A DNA stretch of 64,000 nucleotides from Streptomyces europaeiscabiei (GTDB taxonomy: Bacteria > Actinomycetota > Actinomycetes > Streptomycetales > Streptomycetaceae), in contig NZ_CP107841.1 of assembly GCF_036346855.1 (NCBI RefSeq), positions 2,980,001-3,044,000 of the forward strand, written 5' to 3'. The notes beneath the pieces are model-generated. The model searched no databases, was not told where the DNA came from, and saw only the letters and a list, made by a program, of their open reading frames with translations. A program made the position numbers and the translations under genes. Positions 33,096-41,375 of this stretch are shown here, in pieces (within the stretch, counting starts at the first letter, position 1; each line of letters starts with the position of its first letter).

Positions 33096-34382
33096 ATGGC
33101 CGACGACGACACCTCCTCCGAAGCCCCCGACACCCGTGCTCCCTCGCGGCGTGCGCTGATCGGCTGGGGCGGTGCCGGGCTCGCGCTCGGTGCCGCCGCG
33201 GCCGGCGGCGCGGTCGCCGTGGCCCGCACCGGCGACGACGCGGCCCCCGCCGCCGGGGCGGCCGTCGCCTTCCACGGCACCCACCAGGCCGGTATCGCCA
33301 CGCCCGTGCAGGACCGGCTGCACTTCGCCGCGTTCGACGTGGAGACGGACGACCGCGCCGAGTTCGTGGCGATGCTGAAGGACTGGACGGCCGCCGCGCG
33401 CCGGATGACGGCCGGGAAGGCGGTCGGCGACGGCGCGTACGGCGGTCTGGCCGAGGCCCCGCCGGACGACACCGGGGAGGCGCTGGGACTGAAGCCGTCC
33501 CGGCTGACGCTGACGATCGGCTTCGGGCCGTCACTGTTCGACAGGTTCGACCTGGCGGGGCAGCGGCCCGAGGCGCTGGTGGACCTGCCGCAGTTCGCCG
33601 GCGACAACCTGGACCGGGCCCGCAGCGGCGGCGACCTGTGCGTCCAGGCCTGCGCGGACGACCCCCAGGTCGCGGTGCACGCCATCCGCAACCTCGCCCG
33701 CATCGGCTTCGGCAAGGTGTCGGTCCGCTGGTCCCAGCTCGGGTTCGGCAAGACCTCGTCGACCACACCCGAGGCGCAGACCCCGCGCAACCTCCTGGGG
33801 TTCAAGGACGGCACCCGCAACATCGCGGGCACCGAGACGGACCGGCTGAAGAAGTTCGTGTGGGTGGGCGAGAAGGACGTCGACGAGAACGCGGCGTGGA
33901 TGACCGGCGGCTCGTACCTCGTCGCCCGCCGCATTCGGATGCACATCGAGCCCTGGGACCGAACCTCGCTGCAGGAGCAGGAAGACATCTTCGGCCGTGA
34001 CAAGGGCGAGGGCGCCCCGGTCGGCAAGGCGAAGGAGCGTGACGAGCCGTTCCTGAAGGCGATGCTGCCGGACGCGCACGTACGGCTCGCGCACCCCGAC
34101 TCCAACCACGGGGCGACGCTCCTGCGCCGCGGCTACTCCTTCACCGACGGCACGGACGGGCTCGGCCGCCTGGACGCGGGCCTGTTCTTCCTCGCCTACC
34201 AGCGCGATGTGCGCACGGGGTTCATCCCGGTCCAGCGCAACCTGGCCACGGACGCGCTCAACGAGTACATCCAGCACGTGGGTTCGGCGGTCTTCGCGGT
34301 CCCGCCCGGTGTCCGGGACGCCGACGACTGGTGGGGCCGGGCGCTGTTCTCCGCGTCTGCGGCATCGACGACGGAGGGATGA
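33096..34382 (+). CDS. efeB: EfeB deferrochelatase/DyP-type heme peroxidase, Tat-exported
   Basis: EfeB oxidises Fe(II) or releases iron from heme at the outer face. The 428-residue precursor has a twin-arginine signal (PSRRALIGWGGAGLALGAAA), a DyP fold with the GFKDGTRNI motif (catalytic Asp, about residue 235), HIEPWDR (candidate proximal His region) and HPDSNHGATLLRRGYSF with the distal Arg. The start may be this ATG or the GTG at 33090, which overlaps the efeO stop as GTGA. Either way translation is probably coupled to efeO. Confidence 0.94.
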   Translation: MADDDTSSEAPDTRAPSRRALIGWGGAGLALGAAAAGGAVAVARTGDDAAPAAGAAVAFHGTHQAGIATPVQDRLHFAAFDVETDDRAEFVAMLKDWTAAARRMTAGKAVGDGAYGGLAEAPPDDTGEALGLKPSRLTLTIGFGPSLFDRFDLAGQRPEALVDLPQFAGDNLDRARSGGDLCVQACADDPQVAVHAIRNLARIGFGKVSVRWSQLGFGKTSSTTPEAQTPRNLLGFKDGTRNIAGTETDRLKKFVWVGEKDVDENAAWMTGGSYLVARRIRMHIEPWDRTSLQEQEDIFGRDKGEGAPVGKAKERDEPFLKAMLPDAHVRLAHPDSNHGATLLRRGYSFTDGTDGLGRLDAGLFFLAYQRDVRTGFIPVQRNLATDALNEYIQHVGSAVFAVPPGVRDADDWWGRALFSASAASTTEG

Positions 34383-34386
34383 GCCG

Positions 34387-35262
34387 GTGTTCGCGAACTA
34401 TCTGATCGGTCTGCGGGAGGGCCTGGAGGCCAGTCTCGTCGTCTGCATCCTCATCGCCTATCTGGTGAAGACGGACCGCCGGGACGCGCTGAAGCCCATC
34501 TGGATCGGCATCGGTGTCGCCGTCGGGCTGGCGCTCGCCTTCGGCTGCGTACTCGAATTCGGCTCCCAGGAGCTGACGTTCAAGGCGCAGGAGACGCTCG
34601 GCGGCTCCCTGTCGATCATCGCGGTGGTTCTGGTGACCTGGATGGTCTTCTGGATGCGGCGCACGGCCCGCCATCTGAAGGCCGACCTGCACGGCAAGCT
34701 CGACGCGGCGCTGCGGATGGGCACGGGAGCGCTGGTGGCGACCGCGTTCCTCGCGGTGGGCCGGGAGGGCCTGGAGACCTCGCTGTTCGTGTGGACGTCG
34801 GTGCGGGCGTCCGGCGACGGCGCCGAGGCCCCGCTGATCGGCGCCCTGCTGGGCCTGGCGACGGCGGTCGTGCTCGGCTGGCTGTTCTACCGGGGCGCGC
34901 TGCGCATCAACCTCGCCAGGTTCTTCACCTGGACCGGCGGCATGCTCGTCGTGGTCGCGGCCGGCGTCCTCGCGTACGGCTTCCACGACCTCCAGGAGGC
35001 CGACTTCCTGCCCGGCCTGACGGACAAGGCGTTCGACATCACGGGGACGATCCCGCCGGACAGCTGGTACGGCACCCTGCTGAAGGGCGTCTTCAACTTC
35101 CAGCCGGACCCGACGGTCCTCCAAGTCACGGTCTGGCTCCTGTATCTGGTCCCGACGCTCGCGCTGTTCCTCGCCCCGGTAGGGTTCGCCTCCGGGAAGG
35201 GGAAGGTGAAGATTCCTGATGAGCAGGGTTCTCGGGGTTCTGAGCCCACGAAGGCTTCGTGA
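34387..35262 (+). CDS. efeU: EfeU/FTR1 family iron permease
   Basis: The 291-residue permease has seven predicted helices and two REGLE iron-binding motifs, REGLEAS at residues 10-16 and REGLETS at about residue 125, as in yeast Ftr1p and E. coli EfeU. The GTG at 34387 follows GGAGGG and lies 4 bp after efeB. The gene order O-B-U differs from the E. coli U-O-B order but is common in actinobacteria. Its last 44 bp overlap a possible start of the next gene. Confidence 0.95.
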   Translation: MFANYLIGLREGLEASLVVCILIAYLVKTDRRDALKPIWIGIGVAVGLALAFGCVLEFGSQELTFKAQETLGGSLSIIAVVLVTWMVFWMRRTARHLKADLHGKLDAALRMGTGALVATAFLAVGREGLETSLFVWTSVRASGDGAEAPLIGALLGLATAVVLGWLFYRGALRINLARFFTWTGGMLVVVAAGVLAYGFHDLQEADFLPGLTDKAFDITGTIPPDSWYGTLLKGVFNFQPDPTVLQVTVWLLYLVPTLALFLAPVGFASGKGKVKIPDEQGSRGSEPTKAS

Positions 35263-36331
35263 GGTTCGTCCGGTTCGTACAGGCGGGAGGTTCCTCGGAC
35301 TCCGCCGGTACATCGGACTCCGCCGGTACAGCGGCCTCGGCCGGTACAGCGGGCTTCGGTCGTACGGCCGCGGCGCGCTGGTGACCACGGCGGTGACCGC
35401 GCTGTCGTTGACGGCGAGCGGGTGCGTGGTGGTCCGCGGCGACCTGGAGGTCGTCCCCACGACGACCCGGGGCGAGGCGGCGCGGGCGCTGAAGGACTTC
35501 ACCACCGCGTACAACAAGGCGGACAAGGCGTACGACCAGTCCCAGGACGCCTCCCGGGTCACCGGCGCGCTCGCCGACATCGACGGCGGCAAGCTCCGCT
35601 CGGGCGCGAAGCTCAACCCGGGCGGCAACCCGAACCATGTGGCGCTGAAGCTGACCGACGTCACGTACACGATCCCTCAGAAGGCGGCCTGGCCGCGCTG
35701 GTTCCTGGCCGACGCCGCCGCGAACAAGGGCAACTCGACGGACCGTTGGCTGTTCGTCTTCACCCGGGACGGGCTGACCGATCTGTGGGAGGTGTCCTTC
35801 CTCACGGTCGTGGCCGCCGCCGACATGCCCGAGTTCAAGAAGGACGAGAACGGCTACGCCCAGGTGGTCACGCCCAACGACCCCGAACTCTCCGTCACAC
35901 CGGCGGAGTTGCCCGACAAGTACGTCACGTACCTGAAGGAGGACAGCGCCCTCTTCGCGGACGGGCCGTACACCTCCGAGGAGCGTTCCGAGCGCCAGCG
36001 GAACGCGGCGAAGCCGGGGCTGGCACGCCAGTTCATCGACGAGGCGCTCACCAACGGCGACTACGCGCCGGTCGGCCTGCGCACCACGGACGGCGGGGCG
36101 CTGGTCTTCTTCACCACCCGCCAGTACCAGAAGCAGACCGCCGCGCAGGGCGTGAACATCCCGGTCAGCGACGCGGCCGTCAGGGCGCTGATGACGGGCG
36201 AGCCGAAGCAGTCCCTGACCCTGGAGTTCGTGAACAACCAGGTGGTCCTCGATCCGGCGAAGACGGAGTCGGACCAGCAGGTGAGGTTTTTGAGCCAGGT
36301 GGGCGGGCTCACGGGCGCCAAGGGCGAGTGA
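35219..36331 (+). CDS. Secreted lipoprotein-like protein downstream of efeU, function unknown
   Basis: The frame encodes up to 370 residues. After an odd N-terminal stretch containing GLRRY-type repeats comes a hydrophobic segment ending in a lipobox-like ALSLTASGC (Cys at about residue 69), then an alpha/beta domain (LEVVPTTTRGEAARALKDFT...). I do not recognise the family; its position suggests co-transcription with efeOBU. The ATG at 35219 lies inside efeU and would give an unusually long n-region. A later start, within or after the 18-bp repeats at 35296-35367, is equally possible. Confidence 0.7.
   Translation: MSRVLGVLSPRRLREVRPVRTGGRFLGLRRYIGLRRYSGLGRYSGLRSYGRGALVTTAVTALSLTASGCVVVRGDLEVVPTTTRGEAARALKDFTTAYNKADKAYDQSQDASRVTGALADIDGGKLRSGAKLNPGGNPNHVALKLTDVTYTIPQKAAWPRWFLADAAANKGNSTDRWLFVFTRDGLTDLWEVSFLTVVAAADMPEFKKDENGYAQVVTPNDPELSVTPAELPDKYVTYLKEDSALFADGPYTSEERSERQRNAAKPGLARQFIDEALTNGDYAPVGLRTTDGGALVFFTTRQYQKQTAAQGVNIPVSDAAVRALMTGEPKQSLTLEFVNNQVVLDPAKTESDQQVRFLSQVGGLTGAKGE
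35296..35367 (+). repeat. 18-bp tandem repeat (GLRRYI/S) at the lipoprotein start
   Basis: Four degenerate units such as GGACTCCGCCGGTACAGC encode hexapeptides of the form GLRRYS. The repeat lies in the region where the start codon is uncertain. Confidence 0.7.
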
Positions 36332-36359
36332 CGAGGAGGCGACCGGCGGCCCGGGGGTG

Positions 36360-37112
36360 TCAGCCTCTGGAGGGCCAGGCCGCGTTCGTGTGGTCCGACT
36401 GCTCGCCCACATGGCGGGAGCAGGCGTCGGTGAGGATCTCCAGCAGGGTCAGCGGGTCCGGCAGCGGGTGCTCGGGGCCGCGTACCCAGTGGACGGTGAG
36501 GTCACCGGGGAGCCGGGCCGGCGGTACGAGGACGTAGGACCCGCGGCAGTGCCAGCGCAGGCCCGGGTGCTCGTCCATGGTCTCAGGGTGGCAGTCCAGC
36601 TCGCAGGGCCACCACTCGTCCTCGTCCTCGGGCGTGCCCCGGGTGAGGGTGAAGAAGAGGAGCCGTCCCTCGCCGGACTCGGACTCGGACTCCGCGACGG
36701 GCCCCACCTCGATCCCGGCGGCGAGCAGCCGCTCAAGGGCCTCGCTCCCGGCGGCGAACGGTACGTCCAGCACGTCGTGGACCATGCCGGTCGAGGTGAT
36801 GAAGTTGGCCTGCGGCTGGTGCCGTGCCCAGCGCTCGATCTGGGTGCGGTCGGTGGTGGACTGCGTCTGCCAGGCGAACGACACCGGGTGCCGGGCGGGG
36901 GTGGGACAGCCCACGCGGTCACAGGAACACCGGTAGCCCGAGGGGTACGCGGCGGGCGCGAGCGGGAGTCCGGCAGCGGCGGCGGCGAGCAGCAGTTCCT
37001 CACGGCCCGCTTCGTCGGCGGCCCCGTCGAGCGGGCGGCTGCCGCGTCGGGCGCGCAGCCACTCGGAGAACCTGCCCTGCCGACCACTCCTGCCGCCGAA
37101 CGTCGCGCTCAT
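36360..37112 (-). CDS. Stand-alone bifunctional primase/polymerase (prim-pol) N-terminal domain-like protein
   Basis: The 250-residue protein matches the short prim-pol annotations of Streptomyces: AAAAGLPLAPAAYPSGYRCS then CDRVGCPTPARHPVSFAWQT (CxCx4-5C-like), QIERWARHQPQANFITSTG, DVLDVPFAAGSEALERLL and a C-terminal HCRGSYVLVPPARL corresponding to the GRGGYVVAPPS block. The DxD motif is weak (HDVLDVP) and the usual histidine motif is replaced by GRLLFFTLT, so catalytic activity is doubtful. There is no helicase or phage gene nearby, so it looks like a resident chromosomal gene. Confidence 0.8.
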   Translation of the reverse strand: MSATFGGRSGRQGRFSEWLRARRGSRPLDGAADEAGREELLLAAAAAGLPLAPAAYPSGYRCSCDRVGCPTPARHPVSFAWQTQSTTDRTQIERWARHQPQANFITSTGMVHDVLDVPFAAGSEALERLLAAGIEVGPVAESESESGEGRLLFFTLTRGTPEDEDEWWPCELDCHPETMDEHPGLRWHCRGSYVLVPPARLPGDLTVHWVRGPEHPLPDPLTLLEILTDACSRHVGEQSDHTNAAWPSRG

Positions 37113-37335
37113 CTATCGCCTCGCCTCGCTGTGGTGCGGACAGCATGCTTCATCGTCCCACCATCCTGCGCCGCGGGCGGCCGGAGCCCACGTCCGGGGT
37201 AGGTGGGGCGATGCCGGGGTGCGGACAGGGATGGTGGGCTATTACATGCTTTGACGGGATTTACATCCCGCCCGTCGGCCCACTTGGTCGACACTTGGTC
37301 GGATTGATCACACCCGGGCGGCGAGTTGACCGGGG

Positions 37336-37962
37336 TCAGCGGGGCGCGAGGCCGTACAGGGCGTAGTCGACGAGTGTGTCCGTGTAGTCGTACGAGATGG
37401 GTCCGGTCCTCTGGAGCCATCGCTGGGCGAGGGGGGAGACGAAGAGTTCGAGGGCGATGCGCGGATCGAGGTCGGGCCTGACCTGTCCCGCGCCCTGCGC
37501 GGACTCCAACCGCTGCACATAGAGCTGGAGTTGGGGTTCGAGGAGCCGGGCCACGAACTCCTTCGTGAGCTTCTCGTCGACGACCCCGGCGGCGGCGAGG
37601 GCGCGGGAGGGAACCTCGAACTTCGGATCGAGGAGTTCGTCCACGGTGGCCCGCAGGACGTTCTTGAGGTCGGCCGCGAGGTCGCCGGTGTCCGGGATGG
37701 CGTACTCCCGCTCCCGGTCCGGCCCCGCCGCCTGCTCGGCGGCCTGTTCCTGCAGATCGAGGAACGCCTCCAGCAGCACCTCCGCCTTGGAGGACCACCA
37801 CCGGTAGATCGTCTGCTTCCCGACGCCGGCGCGGGCCGCGATGCCCTCGATGGTCGTCTTCTGGTACCCGGCTTCACCGACGAGGGTGAGGGCGGCGTCG
37901 TAGATGGCGCGGCGCGACTTCTCGCTGCGCCGGGCGGAATCAGGGGCGGTCTTGTTGGCCAT
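37336..37962 (-). CDS. TetR family transcriptional regulator
   Basis: The 208-residue protein has the HTH TTIEGIAARAGVGKQTIYRW (residues 40-59) and a TetR_C_16/AcrR-like C-terminal domain (LARLLEPQLQLYVQRLESAQ-like, EPQLQLYVQRL). The ATG at 37962 has TAGGTT 6 nt upstream (leaderless type), and the palindrome AGACGGTACGTCT at 37986-37998 covers the presumed -35. This suggests autorepression and possible control of the divergent DUF6243-like gene. Ligand unknown. Confidence 0.9.
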   Translation of the reverse strand: MANKTAPDSARRSEKSRRAIYDAALTLVGEAGYQKTTIEGIAARAGVGKQTIYRWWSSKAEVLLEAFLDLQEQAAEQAAGPDREREYAIPDTGDLAADLKNVLRATVDELLDPKFEVPSRALAAAGVVDEKLTKEFVARLLEPQLQLYVQRLESAQGAGQVRPDLDPRIALELFVSPLAQRWLQRTGPISYDYTDTLVDYALYGLAPR

Positions 37963-37968
37963 GGTCCG

Positions 37969-37998
37969 AACCTATCAGGTTGACAAGACGGTACGTCT
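37969..37998. promoter_or_regulatory. TetR autoregulatory promoter: -10 box and palindromic operator
   Basis: On the minus strand TAGGTT (37969-37974) precedes the TetR ATG by 6 nt. AGACGGTACGTCT (37986-37998) has 5-bp perfect arms around GTA and overlaps the -35 position. It lies between two divergent genes. Confidence 0.5.
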
Positions 37999-38058
37999 CG
38001 CCGGATGGTGGTGGACGCAAGCGAGACGAACCGTATCGTCACAGCGAGGGAGATCGTC

Positions 38059-38268
38059 ATGACCCGAGGTGGAGCAGGAAACATGCTGGGAGTGGGCGGT
38101 TCCCGCCGGAACCTGGGCCGCGAGGCCCTGCGCGGCGGACCCGCGAACGGCCGTGTCGGCGGCGGCCTCGACCCCCAGGCCCAGAAGCGGGAGCTGCTGC
38201 GCAAGCTCCAGGCGAAACGCCAGGAGGCAGAGACGGGAACGGAGGGTACGACCGGCGAGTCCTCGTGA
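38059..38268 (+). CDS. Small conserved protein, probably DUF6243 family
   Basis: The 69-residue protein begins MTRGGAGNMLGVGGSRRNLG and continues REALRGGPANGRVGGGLDPQ followed by a Lys/Arg-rich helix AQKRELLRKLQAKRQEAE. The Gly-rich start and basic helix suggest nucleic-acid or ribosome contact, but no function is known. GAGGGAGA at 38046-38053 supports the ATG at 38059. Divergent from the TetR gene and followed by a strong terminator. Confidence 0.8.
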   Translation: MTRGGAGNMLGVGGSRRNLGREALRGGPANGRVGGGLDPQAQKRELLRKLQAKRQEAETGTEGTTGESS

Positions 38269-38276
38269 ACCGCAGC

Positions 38277-38325
38277 GGGTCCGCCCCGCCGGAGCCACCC
38301 TGAGTGGTCCCGGCGGGGCGGACCC
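38277..38325 (+). terminator. Strong hairpin terminator after the DUF6243-like gene
   Basis: GGGTCCGCCCCGCCGG at 38277-38292 pairs with CCGGCGGGGCGGACCC at 38310-38325; the loop contains a further CCAC...GTGG dyad. Confidence 0.87.
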
Positions 38326-38420
38326 GCCTAGCGTCCACGGAGCTGGACCACAGGGCCGGAGCCGGGTCGCCGGGGAGGTGAGGCCTGCCGGGCCGGCTCA
38401 GCGGCGGCACGGGACGGTCG

Positions 38421-38894
38421 TCATCCGTCCAGCTCCAGCACCCCCACGGTCTGGTGCCCGCTGGTCTCCCCCGTCGTGCGGAAGCCGAGGCCGAGGTAGA
38501 AGGCCTCCGGGCCGTCGGGGCCGGGGTGCCAGGTGACGTACAGCCTGCTGCCGCCTCGGCTGCGGATCTCGGCGGCCACCGACTCGACGGCGAAACGGCC
38601 GTACCCCCGCCCCTGTTCGTCGGCGGCGATGTTGAGACGCCAGAGCCCGGAACGGATGTCGGTGCCCGAGCCGTCGCCCTTCCAGTCGATGTCGAGGAAG
38701 GCCATCAGGAAGCCGACGGCCCGGTCGCCGTCCCGGATCAGCCGGGGCCAGGCGACACCGGGGTGGACATACGCCTCGGCCAGCGACCGCGCGACCGGCT
38801 CCACCAGGTGCTCCTGGTCGGGGCGGATGCTCACGGCGAGTGCTGCTTCGAGGTTGGCGGGGGTTATCTGTTCCAGGTGCGGTGTCGTCGACAT
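38421..38894 (-). CDS. GNAT family N-acetyltransferase (diamine/BltD-like)
   Basis: The 157-residue protein has LEQITPANLEAALAVSIRPD at the start, VGFLMAFLDIDWKGDGSGTD, the acetyl-CoA loop EQGRGYGRFAVESVAAEI and a terminal FYLGLGFRTTGE. This pattern resembles spermidine/diamine acetyltransferases; the substrate is inferred only. Two close ATGs are possible (38894 and 38906); I choose 38894 because a TATGTC box lies 7 nt upstream and no ribosome-binding site exists. Confidence 0.85.
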   Translation of the reverse strand: MSTTPHLEQITPANLEAALAVSIRPDQEHLVEPVARSLAEAYVHPGVAWPRLIRDGDRAVGFLMAFLDIDWKGDGSGTDIRSGLWRLNIAADEQGRGYGRFAVESVAAEIRSRGGSRLYVTWHPGPDGPEAFYLGLGFRTTGETSGHQTVGVLELDG

Positions 38895-38988
38895 GATCGA
38901 TGACATAGACGGAAGGGGTGCGGGGGTCGCAAGCGATTTAAGGGTGCGGGCAGGGGGCGGGGCGGGCAGGGGCGGGGCGGGCAGGGAG

Positions 38989-40068
38989 TCAGTCGGTGCC
39001 ACCATCGGCGGCCGGCGGCCAGGCGTCGCCCCACTCCGTGTCGCGGGCCGCCCTGTAGAGGAGGCCGTGGCGCTTGGTGACGGTCGTCCGGCCGAGGGCG
39101 GGAACAGCTTCGGTCCCGGTCTCGGGGCTGCTCTCGGGGCCGGTCTCGGGGCCGGTCTCGGGGCCGGTGGCCGTCGCCGTTCCGCAGAGGTCCAGGAGGA
39201 CCTGGCCCTTGCGGATCTGGGGCTTGCGGACGACACGGGAGGAGGCCGGGGCCGGGGGGAAGCGGGTGGCGGCGACGTAGCTGAACTTCTCGTCCTCGTA
39301 CGGCAGGGAGCCGCCCTTGACCTGGCGGTGCAGGGAGGACCGGCTGACGCGGGCGGCGAAGTGGCACCAGTCCTCGCCGGGGACGATGGGGCAGGCGGCG
39401 CTGTGCGGGCAGGGCGCGGCGATGTGGAACCCGGCGGCGACGAGACGGTCCCGGGCCTCGATGACGCGGGCGTACCCGTCGGGGGTGCCGGGTTCGACGA
39501 TCACGACGGCCCGGGCGGCGGTCGCGGCCGCCTCGACCACGGCCGCGCGGTCGGCTGCGGTCAGCTCACCGAGGACGTAGGAGACGGTGACGAGATCAGT
39601 GCTCTCGATGGTGAGCGCCGATCCGATACGAGAGCGCTGCCACTCGGCGGCCTTCAGCTCCGGGTTCGCCGCGGCGATCTCCCGCCCGAGCGCCAGCGCC
39701 GGCTCCGCCCAGTCGAGCACCCTCACCGGACGGCCGCCCTCCCAGGTCGCGTTCACCGCCCACGTGGCCGCGCCCGTACCCCCGCCGACATCCACATGGC
39801 TGCCGGGCACCCACCCGGGCACCGCCACCGCGAACGCCTCCAGCGCCGAGCACACCGCCTCGAACGTCGCCGGCATCCGGTACGCCGCGTACGCCACCAC
39901 GTCCGACCGGTCCCGCAGCACCGGCGCGTCCGTCGGCGTCCGCCCCCGGTAGTTCGCGATCAGCCGCTCCACCGCCTGCGTGGCCGACTTCGGCGGAAGA
40001 CCGTCGAGGAGCCCGGCGAGGGCGCTGCGGAGGGTGTCGGCGGAGGAGGCGGGGGCGGGGGCGTTCAC
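38989..40068 (-). CDS. Rsm22-type ribosome-associated methyltransferase-like protein
   Basis: The 359-residue protein has the SAM fold of mitochondrial/bacterial Rsm22: VLRDRSDVVAYAAYRMPATF, HVDVGGGTGAATWAVN (motif I, about residue 94), VTVSYVLGELTAADRAAVVE, VIVEPGTPDGYARVIEARD and a Cys cluster in CPHSAACP, WCHF and LDLCGT that probably binds an iron-sulfur cluster. It is thought to assist small-subunit assembly. A Gly-Pro-Glu-Thr repeat (39121-39168) interrupts the C-terminal part. It stands alone between a GNAT and a serine hydrolase gene. Confidence 0.9.
   Translation of the reverse strand: MNAPAPASSADTLRSALAGLLDGLPPKSATQAVERLIANYRGRTPTDAPVLRDRSDVVAYAAYRMPATFEAVCSALEAFAVAVPGWVPGSHVDVGGGTGAATWAVNATWEGGRPVRVLDWAEPALALGREIAAANPELKAAEWQRSRIGSALTIESTDLVTVSYVLGELTAADRAAVVEAAATAARAVVIVEPGTPDGYARVIEARDRLVAAGFHIAAPCPHSAACPIVPGEDWCHFAARVSRSSLHRQVKGGSLPYEDEKFSYVAATRFPPAPASSRVVRKPQIRKGQVLLDLCGTATATGPETGPETGPESSPETGTEAVPALGRTTVTKRHGLLYRAARDTEWGDAWPPAADGGTD
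39121..39168 (-). repeat. 12-bp in-frame tandem repeat (GPET) in the Rsm22 gene
   Basis: Four units of CTCGGGGCCGGT-type 12-mers encode GPET-like tetrapeptides in the protein; three are identical. Confidence 0.85.
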
Positions 40069-40181
40069 GAAGCGATTCTAGGGGGCCCTCGTCGCCCTTT
40101 CGGCTGGCGCCCGGAGGGCCGGCGGCCACGGTCGGGAAGACCGGCCCCACTCCCCCGCGCCGTCGCCCCGCCCGCGTCGGC

Positions 40182-41375
40182 TCACCTTCCCCGCACCGCC
40201 CGCGCCACCCGGGTCCCCGCCGCCGCGCGTGCCGCGTTGACCGGGTCGCGGCGGCGGGGATGGACCGCGTTGGTGAGGAGGACGAGGAAGGTGTCCGTCG
40301 CCTGGTCCAGGACCAGGGACGTGCCCGTGAACCCGGTGTGGCCGGCCGCACCCCGGCCCGCCAACTCGCCCATGAACCAAGTCTGGTCGAGGGCGAAGCC
40401 GAGACCCGGCGGGGTGAGCATCAGCTCGACGAAATCGGGGCCGAGGATGCGCGCGGGGCCGTAGGAACCGCCCGCGAGCAGGGTGCGGCAGAAGATCGCC
40501 AGGTCCCGGGCCGTCGAGAAGAGGCCCGCGTGGCCGGCCACACCGCCGAGGGACCACGCGTTCTCGTCATGGACGTGGCCGCGGACCATGCCCCGGTCCG
40601 CCTTGGCCCAGGGATGGCGCTGGTCCTCCGTCGCCGCGGCGGCCGGGCAGGGGCCGAAGGCCGTCGACACCATGCCCAGCGGATGGGTGATGCCGTCGCG
40701 GATCAGGATGTCGAGGGTCCGGCCGGTCAGCCGTTCCAGGACGTGCTGGAGGAGCAGGAGGTTCAGGTCGGAGTAGACGTGGGCCGTGCCGGGGGGCGAG
40801 ATCGGGGCCTCCGAGCGGAGCATCGCCAGACGGGCGGCCGGGGACGGGCAGCCGTACAGCGGCAGTTCGGGACGTAACCCGGAGGTGTGGGTGAGGAGGT
40901 GGCGGACGGTGAGACCGTGTTCGGCGGCGCCCGTGAAGTCGGGGAGGTACGCCGCCACCTTCGCGTCGATGCCGAGGGTGCCGCGTTCCAGTTGCTGGAT
41001 TGCCGCCACCGCGGTGAACAGCTTGGTGAGGGAGGCCAGGTCGAAGGGGGTCCGGGGGGTCGCCGGCACGCGGGCGTCCGGCGGGAGTTCCCGTCCCCTG
41101 TCGGCGCGTTCGTCGTAGGCCTCGTAGCGGACCGCCCAGCCCGCCGCCTCCTCGACGGCGATGACGGGGCCGCGGCCCGCGAGGACGACGGCGGCGGGGG
41201 CCCTGGGGCGGTCCCCTTCCGTCAACGCGCGCACGTCTCGTACGAGATGGCGCAGTTCCTCGGGGTCGAGTCCGGCCCGTTCCGGAGTGTCCGTGCGCAG
41301 TCTCGGCGCGCTCAGCTTTCCGCTCCCTCCACTGTCGTACGCCTGTTCCAAGGACGGCACAGTGCCACGAAGCAC
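40182..41375 (-). CDS. Class C beta-lactamase-fold serine hydrolase
   Basis: The protein (up to 397 residues) has the SxxK motif SLTKLF (about residue 116), the YxN-type YSDLN and a C-terminal HTGFTGTSLV in place of KTG, as in EstB/penicillin-binding esterases. It lacks a signal peptide, so a cytoplasmic or surface esterase/peptidase role is more likely than beta-lactamase activity. The start is uncertain: GTG at 41375 overlaps the upstream MFS gene by 64 bp, whereas a CTG at 41315 has a very good ribosome-binding site (GGAGGG) and forms a CTGA overlap with the MFS stop. Confidence 0.85.
   Translation of the reverse strand: MLRGTVPSLEQAYDSGGSGKLSAPRLRTDTPERAGLDPEELRHLVRDVRALTEGDRPRAPAAVVLAGRGPVIAVEEAAGWAVRYEAYDERADRGRELPPDARVPATPRTPFDLASLTKLFTAVAAIQQLERGTLGIDAKVAAYLPDFTGAAEHGLTVRHLLTHTSGLRPELPLYGCPSPAARLAMLRSEAPISPPGTAHVYSDLNLLLLQHVLERLTGRTLDILIRDGITHPLGMVSTAFGPCPAAAATEDQRHPWAKADRGMVRGHVHDENAWSLGGVAGHAGLFSTARDLAIFCRTLLAGGSYGPARILGPDFVELMLTPPGLGFALDQTWFMGELAGRGAAGHTGFTGTSLVLDQATDTFLVLLTNAVHPRRRDPVNAARAAAGTRVARAVRGR

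Noticed and set aside
35380..36331. GTG at 35380 as the definite start of the lipoprotein
   Set aside because: It would leave no positively charged n-region before the hydrophobic segment; I keep the longer frame but mark the start as uncertain.
40182..41375. A true class C beta-lactamase
   Set aside because: SxxK and YxN are present but there is no signal peptide and the KTG box is HTG, which fits esterase or peptidase relatives.
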